Of a DNA stretch of 61,871 nt, positions 17,374 to 27,271 are shown one piece after another (the stretch's first letter is position 1; every line of letters starts with the position of its first letter). The translations under genes were made by a program, and so were the position numbers. Below the pieces are notes generated by a model. It was given only the letters and a program-made list of their open reading frames with translations. It made no database searches and was not told the DNA's origin. Origin of the DNA: a virus. Location of the stretch: positions 1 through 61,871 of the IMG/VR virus record IMGVR_UViG_3300042465_001631. The stretch is one strand, 5' to 3'.

Positions 17374-18869
17374 TATTTTTTCTTTGTTTGTTGTTTAAAG
17401 TATGTATCCGCATCGAATCCACTGCCACTTACATTACCACCCTTTTGAATAGTCTTCCAATTATCTACTGCTTGAGGCTTAAGATAGTCGTATAATTCTC
17501 GGTATCCACTCAAGTACCTTCTCCTTGCAGGATCATATATTTGAGTAGCAATATTAGATATTTTTGAAATATCAGGAGCTACATCACCTTTTTTCTTACT
17601 AGAATATGTAACATCTGCTACAGTTGTAATCCCGTCAACTACATTCTTTTCTTCTATCTTCATCTGTAACTCATTAGTTACAGGATCAATATAAATAGCC
17701 TTAAGGTTCTGAGCTGCCCCAGTAGATTTATCTATAACAGGAACATCCATTGTAAATCCAGATCTTGATGTTTTTTTACCACCAACTTCAGTAGATGTGG
17801 TATATCTTATGTCTTGAGTTGTTGGAATTACTGGAGCAGGTTTTCCATCTCCGCTTCTATCAGGTGCCCATCCACGCCAAGTAGCTTCCTGATTTTGAAC
17901 TTGAGTTTGAACATATTTCAACCTTTCTCTTAAATATCTTTTACCAGTTTCTTTAGCTGCTTCGTCTTGAGCTTTAGTAAGTACTGGTTCTGGATTTCCA
18001 GATGCGTTTAATTGAACATATATTTTAGAAGGATCTTTTTCAGCCTCTGCTTTATTTATTGTTGGAGTGTATCTTTTTCCATTAATATCTCCATAATCAA
18101 CAAGTACAGATAACGCTCTTAACGGATCTCCTGTAAGACCATTAGATACATTATTTTCATATAGTTCAAAATTAGCACGAGCAGTTGGATCACTTATTGT
18201 CCATATTCCACCAGCTCCAACTTTTCCATACTTTGTAAATTCAGCTATCTTATCTGCCTGAGCATCAAGCTCTTTGTCTAATTGCACTTTCGGTATTAAT
18301 AAGTTTCTTTGGTTATTTAACCAGTTTACTTCGACCAAGTCGTTAGGATCTTTACCAACAATAAAACCTCTTCCAGTCTTAGGATCAGCTATAATACTCT
18401 TATCTGTTAATGATGCAGCTAAACCAAGAGTTTGAGCCATATAGTCAGATGCAGCAGATAGATTACCAGCCTTGTTTTCTTCAATATAAGTGTCGTAAGC
18501 TGTTTTAGCATTTTTACCTACAGCATCAATCGTATTGAATGTATCGTTTATATTTTGATTGAAAAGATTGTAATCTTTCTGAGACATCTTGCCCTCACGA
18601 ACTAGCTGTGCATTCTTACCAACTAAACCTTTAAGATTGTAAGCAGCCTCTGTAAGTTTAGTATTAATAGCTTCGTCTTTGCCAAGAGTAACCTTACCCA
18701 TTGCGGTAATGGTGTCATTGGTATCTTTCTCTAGTTTATCTCTATTAGCCTGGCGAGCAGCTTCACTATCGGTTAATGATTTCTGAACATTGCTAATAAC
18801 TGTATTCCAATCAAATGTTGGATTTGCTTTTACTTCGGCTGGATTGACTATTCCTCTATATTCTGGCAT
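17373..18869 (-). CDS. Probable internal virion protein
   Basis: A 498-residue mostly helical protein with an N-terminal coiled-coil-like region (residues 25-140) and a beta-rich middle. It has no membrane segment or enzyme motif. It lies between the Gly/Ala-rich protein and the giant protein, with its stop overlapping the giant gene's start, so the three are probably assembled together inside the capsid for ejection. Assignment rests on position and composition only. Confidence 0.6.
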   Translation of the reverse strand: MPEYRGIVNPAEVKANPTFDWNTVISNVQKSLTDSEAARQANRDKLEKDTNDTITAMGKVTLGKDEAINTKLTEAAYNLKGLVGKNAQLVREGKMSQKDYNLFNQNINDTFNTIDAVGKNAKTAYDTYIEENKAGNLSAASDYMAQTLGLAASLTDKSIIADPKTGRGFIVGKDPNDLVEVNWLNNQRNLLIPKVQLDKELDAQADKIAEFTKYGKVGAGGIWTISDPTARANFELYENNVSNGLTGDPLRALSVLVDYGDINGKRYTPTINKAEAEKDPSKIYVQLNASGNPEPVLTKAQDEAAKETGKRYLRERLKYVQTQVQNQEATWRGWAPDRSGDGKPAPVIPTTQDIRYTTSTEVGGKKTSRSGFTMDVPVIDKSTGAAQNLKAIYIDPVTNELQMKIEEKNVVDGITTVADVTYSSKKKGDVAPDISKISNIATQIYDPARRRYLSGYRELYDYLKPQAVDNWKTIQKGGNVSGSGFDADTYFKQQTKKK

Positions 18870-18883
18870 AATTTATTTATTTA

Positions 18884-19657
18884 TTATCTTACTCCGCTCA
18901 TATTAAAAGAACTAAGCCAATCCATATTAGGAGCTGGTAACGGTCCAAAAGGATTAGCTGCTGCAGTAGACATTAGTGGATTATTTTGTTCGTAATAATT
19001 ACCATATCTTTGATTTGCTGGAGATTGAAAATTAGGGTTAGGTCCAGTATTTATGCTTGGTTTATTCATTCCAAAAGGAGAAATCATCCCAAGACCTGTA
19101 TTTATTGCACCAGCACCTGCCATTGCAGCACCTTGTTGTAATCCTAACTTAGCAGCATTTGCTGAAGCTGCAGCTGATTGAGCACCTGCTAATCTGTTAG
19201 CCTCTAGTTTAGCTAAATCTTGATTAACATTCATTCCTGACTGAGCCTGTGCTACACCTAGCTGATATAAGTCTTGTGCCGCTGCATCTCTTGTAGCAGC
19301 CTCTCCTTCTATACCAGCTGCGGCAAGTTTTCCAACTCCACCTGCTAGTTGACGAGAGTCACCCTCCTGAAGAGCTTGAGTCATCTGACCTACTTGAGCA
19401 GTAGTTTCTTTTGCTGCTCTATCATAAGCCGCCATAGGAGCCTGTAGTGCGCTAAAAAAGTCTTGACTTCTTAATTGTTCTTCTTTAGCAGCTGCATCTC
19501 TTGCTGCTCTTTCTGCTGACTTCTGTATATCTGCTTGTTTACTAGCTTGAATTAAATCAGTAGCTATATTAACTGCAGAAAGTCCCATTCCAATATATGG
19601 AGTTGCTGCTGCTAATCCTCCTGCTGCTCCTGCTGCTCCGCCTGCTGCTGCTCCCAT
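18884..19657 (-). CDS. Gly/Ala-rich internal virion protein (T7 gp14-like in character)
   Basis: A 257-residue protein with a strongly hydrophobic Gly/Ala-rich N-terminus (residues 1-45, including a possible membrane helix TPYIGMGLSAVNIA). A long alanine/glutamine-rich helical region (50-190) follows, then a P/N-rich tail. This composition is typical of podovirus ejection proteins that form a channel in the host envelope. Direct sequence similarity to gp14 cannot be claimed. It is followed by the two larger internal proteins in the same operon. Confidence 0.6.
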   Translation of the reverse strand: MGAAAGGAAGAAGGLAAATPYIGMGLSAVNIATDLIQASKQADIQKSAERAARDAAAKEEQLRSQDFFSALQAPMAAYDRAAKETTAQVGQMTQALQEGDSRQLAGGVGKLAAAGIEGEAATRDAAAQDLYQLGVAQAQSGMNVNQDLAKLEANRLAGAQSAAASANAAKLGLQQGAAMAGAGAINTGLGMISPFGMNKPSINTGPNPNFQSPANQRYGNYYEQNNPLMSTAAANPFGPLPAPNMDWLSSFNMSGVR

Positions 19658-19658
19658 A

Positions 19659-20054
19659 CTATATTTTTTTTATATATTCAACAATGTTTTTAGAAGATGA
19701 TATATAATTACTATCTTCAAATAATTTCTTTAATGTCGGAGTTCCGCTTACTGTCATAATAAGATTATATCCTATACTCTTCATATACTGCTCTACATTA
19801 TAAAGCAAAAAGTTAAGAGCATTCTTTCTATATTTCTTCTTGGTATCTTTATTTCCAGTTATAAAACCAATCCAACACCAAGAAGAATCACTAACATAAA
19901 CTGGAACTGCATATAAATCAACTCCTTCTGCACTTACTACGAATATTCTCTCAGGAAGTGATGACTTACCTAGTACTGGAAAATTCCATTTAGTCCACCA
20001 ATCTACCAATGTTTCGTAGTACCTTTCCTTATTCTCTAATCTACACTCATGCAT
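19659..20054 (-). CDS. Acetyltransferase-like (GNAT) protein in the virion operon
   Basis: A 131-residue protein with GNAT-like order: an N-terminal helix with W residues (LVDWWTKWNFP), central strands (FVVSAEGVDLYAVPVYVS; CWIGFITGN) and a C-terminal helix-strand (NFLLYNVEQYMKSIGY; LIMTVSG). The R/Q-x-x-G-x-G/A acetyl-CoA loop is not clearly present, so activity is uncertain. Short GNAT-like proteins occur at this position in some podoviruses. A -7 promoter element lies 5 bases upstream of its ATG. Confidence 0.5.
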   Translation of the reverse strand: MHECRLENKERYYETLVDWWTKWNFPVLGKSSLPERIFVVSAEGVDLYAVPVYVSDSSWCWIGFITGNKDTKKKYRKNALNFLLYNVEQYMKSIGYNLIMTVSGTPTLKKLFEDSNYISSSKNIVEYIKKI

Positions 20055-20058
20055 ACTG

Positions 20059-20066
20059 CAAAGATA
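20059..20066 (-). promoter_or_regulatory. Bacteroidota -7 promoter element, leaderless or nearly so
   Basis: Minus-strand TATCTTTG matches the TAnnTTTG consensus of Bacteroidota primary sigma factor promoters. The ATG of the downstream gene (20054) is five bases after it, so the mRNA would have almost no leader. Confidence 0.6.
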
Positions 20067-20072
20067 GTAAAT

Positions 20073-20813
20073 TTAAGGGTAACTTTTGAACATGTTACTT
20101 CCAACAGAGAACATCTCTACTCTTGACGTGTTGTCATTTATAAGCTCAAACTGCATGTAATATCCACGAACACCGTATGACTCAGCAACTGAGTTTTGGA
20201 AGTAAAATATAAAGTCTGTAACCAATGGTATATTTCCACCAGTAGTGTCGATAGTTATAGTTGTATTTGTCTTCCCAGTTATCTCTCCTAATTTTAAAGG
20301 AGTACCAGCATTATTTTTATATGCGTAAGCACCTATAGTTATAATGCTTCCAAGTTTGTAACTAAACTCTACTATAACAGCTGTAGGATCAGTATCATCA
20401 ATAGATATAGGCTTACCTATTCCTTGAGTAGAACGTAAGTTCAAGTCTTGAGTATCTGATTCGCTTCTTATATACGCAAAATAATCTCCCTCCTTTAATT
20501 CAAAATATGAAGAGCTTATATATCCAGTTGACAAGTCAGTAAGTATGTTACAATCCCAACTATCATCACTATTTAGAGATAATGTATTAAAATTCTTAAC
20601 AGTAGACTGATCTGCGTTAAATACGCTAGTCATCTTAGACGGATAATCCTGATCATAGAAGCAATTTCTTCTTTCATTAGTATTGTGACGATATAAATTA
20701 CCACCTTTAAATGAATAAAAGTAAGAGTTCATACCAATCATCATATCTGGTATGTAAGAAAAGAATGAAGTCCATCCTTGAGCAGCTTCGCTATATGATA
20801 ATGTTTTTTCCAT
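20073..20813 (-). CDS. Virion protein downstream of the stabilisation protein
   Basis: A 246-residue beta-rich protein without signal peptide, containing several Thr/Asn-rich strands (GKTNTTITIDTTGGN). Its start abuts the end of the 1591-residue protein with no gap, so the two are probably co-produced and co-assembled, perhaps at the tail tip. No enzyme motif. Confidence 0.55.
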   Translation of the reverse strand: MEKTLSYSEAAQGWTSFFSYIPDMMIGMNSYFYSFKGGNLYRHNTNERRNCFYDQDYPSKMTSVFNADQSTVKNFNTLSLNSDDSWDCNILTDLSTGYISSSYFELKEGDYFAYIRSESDTQDLNLRSTQGIGKPISIDDTDPTAVIVEFSYKLGSIITIGAYAYKNNAGTPLKLGEITGKTNTTITIDTTGGNIPLVTDFIFYFQNSVAESYGVRGYYMQFELINDNTSRVEMFSVGSNMFKSYP

Positions 20814-23800
20814 TTAGTCTACTATTACTATTGAACAAATTATTGTATCTGTAACTACTCCAAAATCATCTATCTTATAAGCTGTTGCTAACGAAGTCCA
20901 ATGGAAAGTATTATCTCCATCAAACGTAGTAGTTAATGAAGGATCATTATACACTGTATCTCCAACCTGTATAGGCAGATACACTACATATAAAGAAAGT
21001 GGATATGGAGAATTTGGAATACTTGGGCTTCCACAAGGTAATGCTGGAGTACTATTACTGAATCTTACATTATAATACGCTGGAGGAGGCGGACATGAAG
21101 GACATATAGTATATGCTAATAGCATTCCGTCTAATTGTCTTCTGTAATATCCACCGATACTATAGTATCCATCTGGAGCTTTAGTAGTTAATAATGAATC
21201 AGTATATACCGATAATGCATCAGTAAATAATGGAGCATCAAGATAAAATATATTACCAGTAAAATCGCAACAAGAATCTAACGCAGAAAATGCATTATAG
21301 TTCAAGTATATCTCATGAGACTGAGTATAATCCCATATCATATATAAGTACTGTTTAAGGTCTGGATTATCATATACAAATGAAGACTCATATTTACCAC
21401 TAGAAGGATTTAATGTAGGAGTAGCCTCGGTAGATTCAAACAATAAAGTAGGAATATCTAGCTCTGTGTACAAAGTATCAGAAACTAAATACTTAAATGA
21501 ATTAACGCCCTCTTCAAATATAAATGTGTCATCAGTTAGTTTTGTTGAGTTTATAGATATTGTACTTCCAATAGCTGGAATAACTCCTACAGAGTTCATA
21601 GCTGTATTAGCATCATATAAAGATATTCCATCAGCTTCCATAGTAATGAAATCAGAATTATAAGCACTATTAAATGAACCTAAAGCCCAGTTATAGTTGT
21701 TATGTATGGTTTGATCAACACTTCCAGATGAATTTATTACCACTCTAACCACTGTTATCTCTTCAGATATAGGACAGTTTGGGGTTAATATATATGAAGA
21801 CTCTACCTCGCAATCAATAATAACTGTTGCTGTTAATGGAAATATAGAGTCTTTATTAAATGAAAGAGTTCCATTTGTATCAACTAATTCATTAATAACT
21901 TCTACGACATCATATATAACAGTTATATTTATCTCTCCTTGTGTTACAGAATAGTCAAAACTAACCTCTCCAACTATAGGATTAAGTTCTAATGTGAACT
22001 CATAACTACCTACAAATAATTGCTGTGATATTGTGGTGCCACAAGAGTAAATATCCTTAGTATAAGGTAATTTTATATCGTTCAATGACAGTACATACTC
22101 GTTCATATAAGGATCAAATCCACCAAGTTTTTGATAACCTAACGCATCTTTAAATTCATCTCTAAACCAGTTCTTTAATCCATAGTTTGAAGATATGTCA
22201 AGTTGTTCGCTTGATGCAGAACCTCCCTTTAAATTCAATACCGCAGTACGTTTAGCATCTGTAAAAAATACCTCACCTCCACGAACTGCAAAACTTTCTG
22301 GATTGTTACTAATACCATAATCTTCAATCCTAGCTATTTGTGTTCCAAGAACCTCTGGAATAGATGTGATAGCACCTCCAGCAGCAGCATCAGAAAGCAA
22401 ATTCTTACCAGCTAATACATAAGATATTTTATCTTCCTGTAAAACTAATATATCAGTCTTACGAGCATATAATTTATTGATTGGACCAAATGATTTTTCA
22501 CAATCTTTCCAGTTTGAAAGTGCAAGATTAAATTCATTAAGTTTATTTATATTTGTTTCAGCGTTATATACTCCACTATAGGTAAGACCAGCATATCTAT
22601 CTGCTTTTTTAAATTCCTCTTGAGATACAGCAGTAACCCTACTTCCCAAGTAAAAAGGAGATCCAACTATAGAGTCATTTATCTTATAACTCTCAACACC
22701 GTTACCAAAAGTAAAACAGTTAAAGAAGTTTAATTCAACTACTGCTGGAGTAGAGATTGTTTGATTGGCTACATTACCAGTATGAAATCCATCTATAATA
22801 GGGAAACTATCACTTCCTTCGTAATATATTTCCCCATCAGCATCTTGAGCCTCTGTCTCAAATATCATTAATGAAGTAGCTCTCTGTACCGTTATTTCAC
22901 AAGAAATCCTTGATTTAGGAACCTTTATAAAATTACCTCCAAAACCAATAAGTGGTAAAAAAACAGCATCGTTAGAACAGTTTGGGGTACCACTCTTACA
23001 TACTAAATATAATGAATCTGTAGTATCGTCTTTAAAAAATTTATATTGATTCGTATTAATTACTGTTGGTATAGACTGAGAAATAGTCCAGTCACCTAAT
23101 TCAGGATCAAATACATTTAGATTATCAGTAGCCCCAGTTTCTATCCCTGCAGTTAAGTCTATATTTTGTCTAGTAACAAAATCATACATATCAGTATAAT
23201 CACTAGATGCTATATAAGTGTTCTTTAGTAAATAATCTCTTGAAGAACATTCAACTCCAGAAAATCTATATACTCTTAAGTTAATATCTACGAGGCTACC
23301 AGCAGGTATTGTATATATCTTATTAGGTAAACTCCCTGGTTCATCTGGATACAATTCGTTAGGAATGTGACAAGGATACGCTATTTGAGTATAACTTCCA
23401 GCAGACGAAACATTTCCTACATCTATAAATGAGTCTGCTTGATATTCAGCTGCAAAATTAGAAGGTTTTAACTTCATGTATAACCCAGCTGGTTCAATTA
23501 TAGGATCTCCATTTTCGTTATTATTATTAATGATAAAATCTCTTGGCTTGGACTCTAATGCCAACACTTTAGTCTTTATCAATTCATTTATTATACCGCT
23601 TGTATCTGCCTTTACTATTAAGTTCTGATTGTCTTGGACCTTACTTCTATTGTCTCCATCTAATTTAAACCAAGTATATCCAGTATCTTCAATAAAGAAT
23701 GAGTTTGAATATATGGTTTGATATAATGACTTAGAAGGCTTTACTACAAATTTATATCTAGTAGCCCAATCTGGGGGGTAATTATTTATAGTTGCCTTTA

Positions 23801-25589
23801 TAGAACTTTTTTTATCTGAATTGTTAGCTGGTACAAAAATAGTATTTTCAGTATTTACCAGTGCGGTAGAACTCCTATTATATTCGTCCATATAAACAAT
23901 AGCAACCTCGTAATCTCTATTACTATGTAAACTTCTTTTTGCTCCAGCAAGAGTAAATATAGATTGAGTATTAGAGTTTAAAAAATACTCGTATGCAAAT
24001 AAAAATGTTCCAGGATTGTCTGGATCCTCTATAGTAAATTCAACTGCTGGAACCTGTATGCTTAATATACTTGCGGTAGATGTTATTTTAAAACCTCCAT
24101 CAGCATTTATTATACCACTACCTACCTCAGTCCATCCTGACTTAGCCACTATTCCACAGTTGAATCTATCTGTTATGGAGTTACCACCACAACTAGATGA
24201 ATATATATCATGAGTATATATAGCATCAATAAATTCTTGACTTGTAGCTAAATCATTAACGTTAATATAATCTCTTTGAAAACTATAAACAAATTCAGTT
24301 GAAAAATTATTTAATGGCGGAGTTGTATCAGTATAAAGAGCATTTCCTCCAAAAGATGAATGAACTACATTAAAAGATATAGTCATAAAAGAACCATTAG
24401 ATAAATCTACCCCAGTTAAATCTATGTCAATCTTAGAATTTTCTACAGTTGTAGTATCTAACGTATCTATAGTATAATCAATACCGTCTGAATATCCAAT
24501 TGGATTAACTCTATACGCTATGTCTTCAGTAATTAATTCTAAAGAATAATCTAACTGCTCATTAATATCGTATCCATCTACATAATTTCCATATACAAGT
24601 CTATTTCCCATAACTGTCTGTGATTTAGCAGTTCTAGGAACATTGTCATATAGTCTAAGCAATTCGCTTTCAGTAAGGGTGGTGTATATCTTTCTATTAT
24701 TAAATAATATGCTCTGAGTCTCGTTATCCATCCATCCTTGATCGGATTTCCTATAACGTTCAATTACGTTTATAATATTAGAGTCAGATAATTTAAAACA
24801 CAAGTCAATACCAGTCACATTACTACTGCCCGTATCAAAAGAGATATTTACAGAATTAAATATATTACGCATTGATTTATTATCAAATGTAGCGTAATCT
24901 AATTGAAAATTTCCTGGTTCAAATGCTATTTCGCTAAATTGAGATAAGGCACTATATTCATTATCTTTATATTTATATCTGTATGCAAAAGATATGAATT
25001 TATCAGTCATATAATTCTCATCTCCAGATATATTTGAAAGAGTTAGTGTAGGTGCTTCTGTTGGAGGAGCTACAATAACTGAAACATCATCATTTGTTAT
25101 AAAATCAATTCCAGCAACTGGATTAGGATAGTTCCTGTTTACATTTATTTTTCTTGGAGGGTTTAAATTATCTGTCCAGAATAATAAGTCATCAACCTTA
25201 TTTATGCCAGTTATAAGGTTTTCTTGACTAAAATTCAATACAGACGTAGATATAACGTGATATTTTATAACTCCATTGTTTGTATTGTACGATAATATTA
25301 AATCTACATTGCTTGGATCACATACAAACCAATAAATAGTCTCTTTAGTACCGTCTTCAAATACACCTATACATCTAGCAGTATCTGGGTCTATAAAATC
25401 TATACTCGTAAGTTGAGTATTTCCTTTTGAATTTTCAACAGCTCCAACACTATTAGATTCACTAGAACCTATTCTAATATTTAATGCATCGATATATTGA
25501 CCAGGAGGTATTACTCTCTCGTCAAAATCCTTATTCATTTTACCCTGAATAAAATTTACTTCTATGCCTCCGTTAGATTGGTTTGCCAT
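20814..25589 (-). CDS. Large tail-tube/stabilisation protein (P22 gp10-like type)
   Basis: A 1591-residue protein. Its N-terminus (GGIEVNFIQGKMNKDFDERV, then PPGQYIDALNIRIG) is characteristic of the long stabilisation or tail-tubular B proteins of crAss-like and related podoviruses. Those proteins plug and extend the tail after DNA packaging. The rest is beta-rich with repeated domain-like stretches; the C-terminal 350 residues hold several Cys-containing beta modules and a CPSCPPPPA linker that may be appendage-like. Directly downstream of two collar/ring proteins, as expected for the tail module. Confidence 0.75.
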   Translation of the reverse strand: MANQSNGGIEVNFIQGKMNKDFDERVIPPGQYIDALNIRIGSSESNSVGAVENSKGNTQLTSIDFIDPDTARCIGVFEDGTKETIYWFVCDPSNVDLILSYNTNNGVIKYHVISTSVLNFSQENLITGINKVDDLLFWTDNLNPPRKINVNRNYPNPVAGIDFITNDDVSVIVAPPTEAPTLTLSNISGDENYMTDKFISFAYRYKYKDNEYSALSQFSEIAFEPGNFQLDYATFDNKSMRNIFNSVNISFDTGSSNVTGIDLCFKLSDSNIINVIERYRKSDQGWMDNETQSILFNNRKIYTTLTESELLRLYDNVPRTAKSQTVMGNRLVYGNYVDGYDINEQLDYSLELITEDIAYRVNPIGYSDGIDYTIDTLDTTTVENSKIDIDLTGVDLSNGSFMTISFNVVHSSFGGNALYTDTTPPLNNFSTEFVYSFQRDYINVNDLATSQEFIDAIYTHDIYSSSCGGNSITDRFNCGIVAKSGWTEVGSGIINADGGFKITSTASILSIQVPAVEFTIEDPDNPGTFLFAYEYFLNSNTQSIFTLAGAKRSLHSNRDYEVAIVYMDEYNRSSTALVNTENTIFVPANNSDKKSSIKATINNYPPDWATRYKFVVKPSKSLYQTIYSNSFFIEDTGYTWFKLDGDNRSKVQDNQNLIVKADTSGIINELIKTKVLALESKPRDFIINNNNENGDPIIEPAGLYMKLKPSNFAAEYQADSFIDVGNVSSAGSYTQIAYPCHIPNELYPDEPGSLPNKIYTIPAGSLVDINLRVYRFSGVECSSRDYLLKNTYIASSDYTDMYDFVTRQNIDLTAGIETGATDNLNVFDPELGDWTISQSIPTVINTNQYKFFKDDTTDSLYLVCKSGTPNCSNDAVFLPLIGFGGNFIKVPKSRISCEITVQRATSLMIFETEAQDADGEIYYEGSDSFPIIDGFHTGNVANQTISTPAVVELNFFNCFTFGNGVESYKINDSIVGSPFYLGSRVTAVSQEEFKKADRYAGLTYSGVYNAETNINKLNEFNLALSNWKDCEKSFGPINKLYARKTDILVLQEDKISYVLAGKNLLSDAAAGGAITSIPEVLGTQIARIEDYGISNNPESFAVRGGEVFFTDAKRTAVLNLKGGSASSEQLDISSNYGLKNWFRDEFKDALGYQKLGGFDPYMNEYVLSLNDIKLPYTKDIYSCGTTISQQLFVGSYEFTLELNPIVGEVSFDYSVTQGEINITVIYDVVEVINELVDTNGTLSFNKDSIFPLTATVIIDCEVESSYILTPNCPISEEITVVRVVINSSGSVDQTIHNNYNWALGSFNSAYNSDFITMEADGISLYDANTAMNSVGVIPAIGSTISINSTKLTDDTFIFEEGVNSFKYLVSDTLYTELDIPTLLFESTEATPTLNPSSGKYESSFVYDNPDLKQYLYMIWDYTQSHEIYLNYNAFSALDSCCDFTGNIFYLDAPLFTDALSVYTDSLLTTKAPDGYYSIGGYYRRQLDGMLLAYTICPSCPPPPAYYNVRFSNSTPALPCGSPSIPNSPYPLSLYVVYLPIQVGDTVYNDPSLTTTFDGDNTFHWTSLATAYKIDDFGVVTDTIICSIVIVD

Positions 25590-25590
25590 G

Positions 25591-26508
25591 CTATTTTATC
25601 CATTTGTTTTGACCTCTAAGATTCATCAATAATCTTCCAGGGTGCATATTACTCAATCTTATCTTTGCGTTCCTTAAATTAGCTGTTTTATCCTTCTTAG
25701 CTCGTTGTACTACGTATTCTTGAACTCCAAATTTATTATTTAATAGTGCGTACTTAATATACGAATATAAAAACTCTTCTGCAAGTTTATTTATAGTAAC
25801 CTCAGAGTCATCTCCACCCTCCATTCCATCAGAAATATACTCTAAAATACATAACTCACCAGACATTCCAGAGCTAAAGTTAATAACTCCAGACTGTTTA
25901 TCTATTCTATATGTCGGATTTGAGTTTGCGGTCTCTGTATTTAGACCATATCTTGATCCTACATTATAGTCAAAGTACCACCTTCCATCAATGTTATATC
26001 CCTCTCTACCAGAGAACTTTCCTTCTCCAAGGTAGATAGTTTTAATGTTATCATGGATTCTGTCGTAGTCTAGTATTGACGTACCTTCTAAAACATCCCC
26101 ATCCTGGTCAAATAATACTCTACAGTTATTATCTTGTAAATAACTGTTACTATAATTTGCTTGTATATTTTCAGAAAGCGGTCTAAGTATACCATCTTTA
26201 TATAGGGAAATTCTAACGTAGTTTACATAATTATTAGGAAGTATGAATTTTAAATCATCACAAATACTTATCTCAAGTATCTTTATTTCCTTTAAGGCAT
26301 CATAATTTACCTCCTGTATTCCTCTCTTGGCGTGAAATAATACGTTATATTTTGAGACGTTATTAAGTAGCTTATCATTTCCAACGTACATCAGCATAAA
26401 GTTATTGACCACGTCTGATAATGAAACGTATTGATATGAACCCCAGTTTTCACCCTCGGGATTTAAACCTGCATTCTCATAGTATTGATAACCAGTTAAA
26501 TATGCCAT
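25591..26508 (-). CDS. Collar/ring or tail-tube protein
   Basis: A 305-residue protein with the conserved stretch FHAKRGIQEVNYDALKEIK and LKFILPNNYVNYVRISLY, which I recognise from the tail-connector module of crAss-like and other Bacteroidota podoviruses. The C-terminus is basic and helical. It lies between the adaptor-like protein and the stabilisation protein with 1-base gaps, consistent with sequential assembly at the portal vertex. The exact ring it forms cannot be told. Confidence 0.7.
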   Translation of the reverse strand: MAYLTGYQYYENAGLNPEGENWGSYQYVSLSDVVNNFMLMYVGNDKLLNNVSKYNVLFHAKRGIQEVNYDALKEIKILEISICDDLKFILPNNYVNYVRISLYKDGILRPLSENIQANYSNSYLQDNNCRVLFDQDGDVLEGTSILDYDRIHDNIKTIYLGEGKFSGREGYNIDGRWYFDYNVGSRYGLNTETANSNPTYRIDKQSGVINFSSGMSGELCILEYISDGMEGGDDSEVTINKLAEEFLYSYIKYALLNNKFGVQEYVVQRAKKDKTANLRNAKIRLSNMHPGRLLMNLRGQNKWIK

Positions 26509-26509
26509 A

Positions 26510-27208
26510 TTATCCTTCTATTTGTTTATTAGCAGTTTCTTGAGATGTTCCAAATGCATACACATCAGCCTCTCTAATAGAGATTCCAGCGTATTGTAAT
26601 ATCTTAGAAACCAATGATACTTCATCGAATCCTGGTATCTCAAAGTCTTGGTAGTCACTAGCTGATTGGTCAAATAATGGAGTACCTCCAACTAGAGTAG
26701 TATATGTCCACTTAGGATCTTTAGGTAATCTTATGTACTGAGCATTAACTAAGGTGGTAACTGTATCTGGGTAAACCAAGATAGAAGTACTTTCCATTGA
26801 GTATACTGGAAATAATATAGACGGACTTGTAAGATTTGATGATAATAAGTACATCAACTTATCTTGAGTAACTCTATCTATTTCCTTGGTATTATTATAT
26901 CTAATACTATTCAAGAAAAAATAATCTTCTGGCAGTTCAAAAGTTCCAGAAGGAATATCATAAGCTAATGCAACAGTAGATGAGAACTTGTCCATAGTTT
27001 CTTCAAGATGCTTTACTACATCAGAGTACCCGCTACCAGAAGCTCTTGCATTCTGTTTTACTATCCAATTATTATATTGGTAAAAGTAATTCTCAAATAT
27101 ATCTAACTGTGCTTGCTTGGCGTATAAGTTGAAATCATCAGGTGTAATGTACCCAAAGTTATTCTTATTAGCTACCGATAATACAGTATTCCTAACCGAA
27201 TTTATCAT
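26510..27208 (-). CDS. Head-tail adaptor/ring protein
   Basis: A 232-residue protein beginning MINSVRNTVLSVANKNNFGY, then YITPDDFNLYAKQAQLDIF. This N-terminal type is seen in adaptor/ring proteins of Bacteroidota podoviruses, with helices that pack under the portal. The C-terminal half is beta-strand rich and ends in a short helix. It starts a new transcription unit, since a terminator lies upstream (27243-27261) and a -7 element is 16 bases from its ATG. Confidence 0.68.
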   Translation of the reverse strand: MINSVRNTVLSVANKNNFGYITPDDFNLYAKQAQLDIFENYFYQYNNWIVKQNARASGSGYSDVVKHLEETMDKFSSTVALAYDIPSGTFELPEDYFFLNSIRYNNTKEIDRVTQDKLMYLLSSNLTSPSILFPVYSMESTSILVYPDTVTTLVNAQYIRLPKDPKWTYTTLVGGTPLFDQSASDYQDFEIPGFDEVSLVSKILQYAGISIREADVYAFGTSQETANKQIEG

Positions 27209-27223
27209 TTATAAAACTTTTTA

Positions 27224-27231
27224 CAAAGATA
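27224..27231 (-). promoter_or_regulatory. Bacteroidota -7 promoter element for the collar/tail genes
   Basis: Minus-strand TATCTTTG (TAnnTTTG consensus) lies 16 bases before the ATG at 27208 and just after the terminator of the preceding gene. It would give a leader of about 10 bases. Confidence 0.65.
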
Positions 27232-27242
27232 CTAAAAAAAAA

Positions 27243-27261
27243 CACCCTATTTTTTAGGGTG
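27243..27261 (-). terminator. Intrinsic terminator after the 27272-28012 gene
   Basis: On the minus strand CACCCTA pairs with TAGGGTG across an A-rich loop and is followed by a run of nine or more T. It separates the head gene upstream from the collar genes downstream. Confidence 0.85.
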
Positions 27262-27271
27262 CTTTATTAAT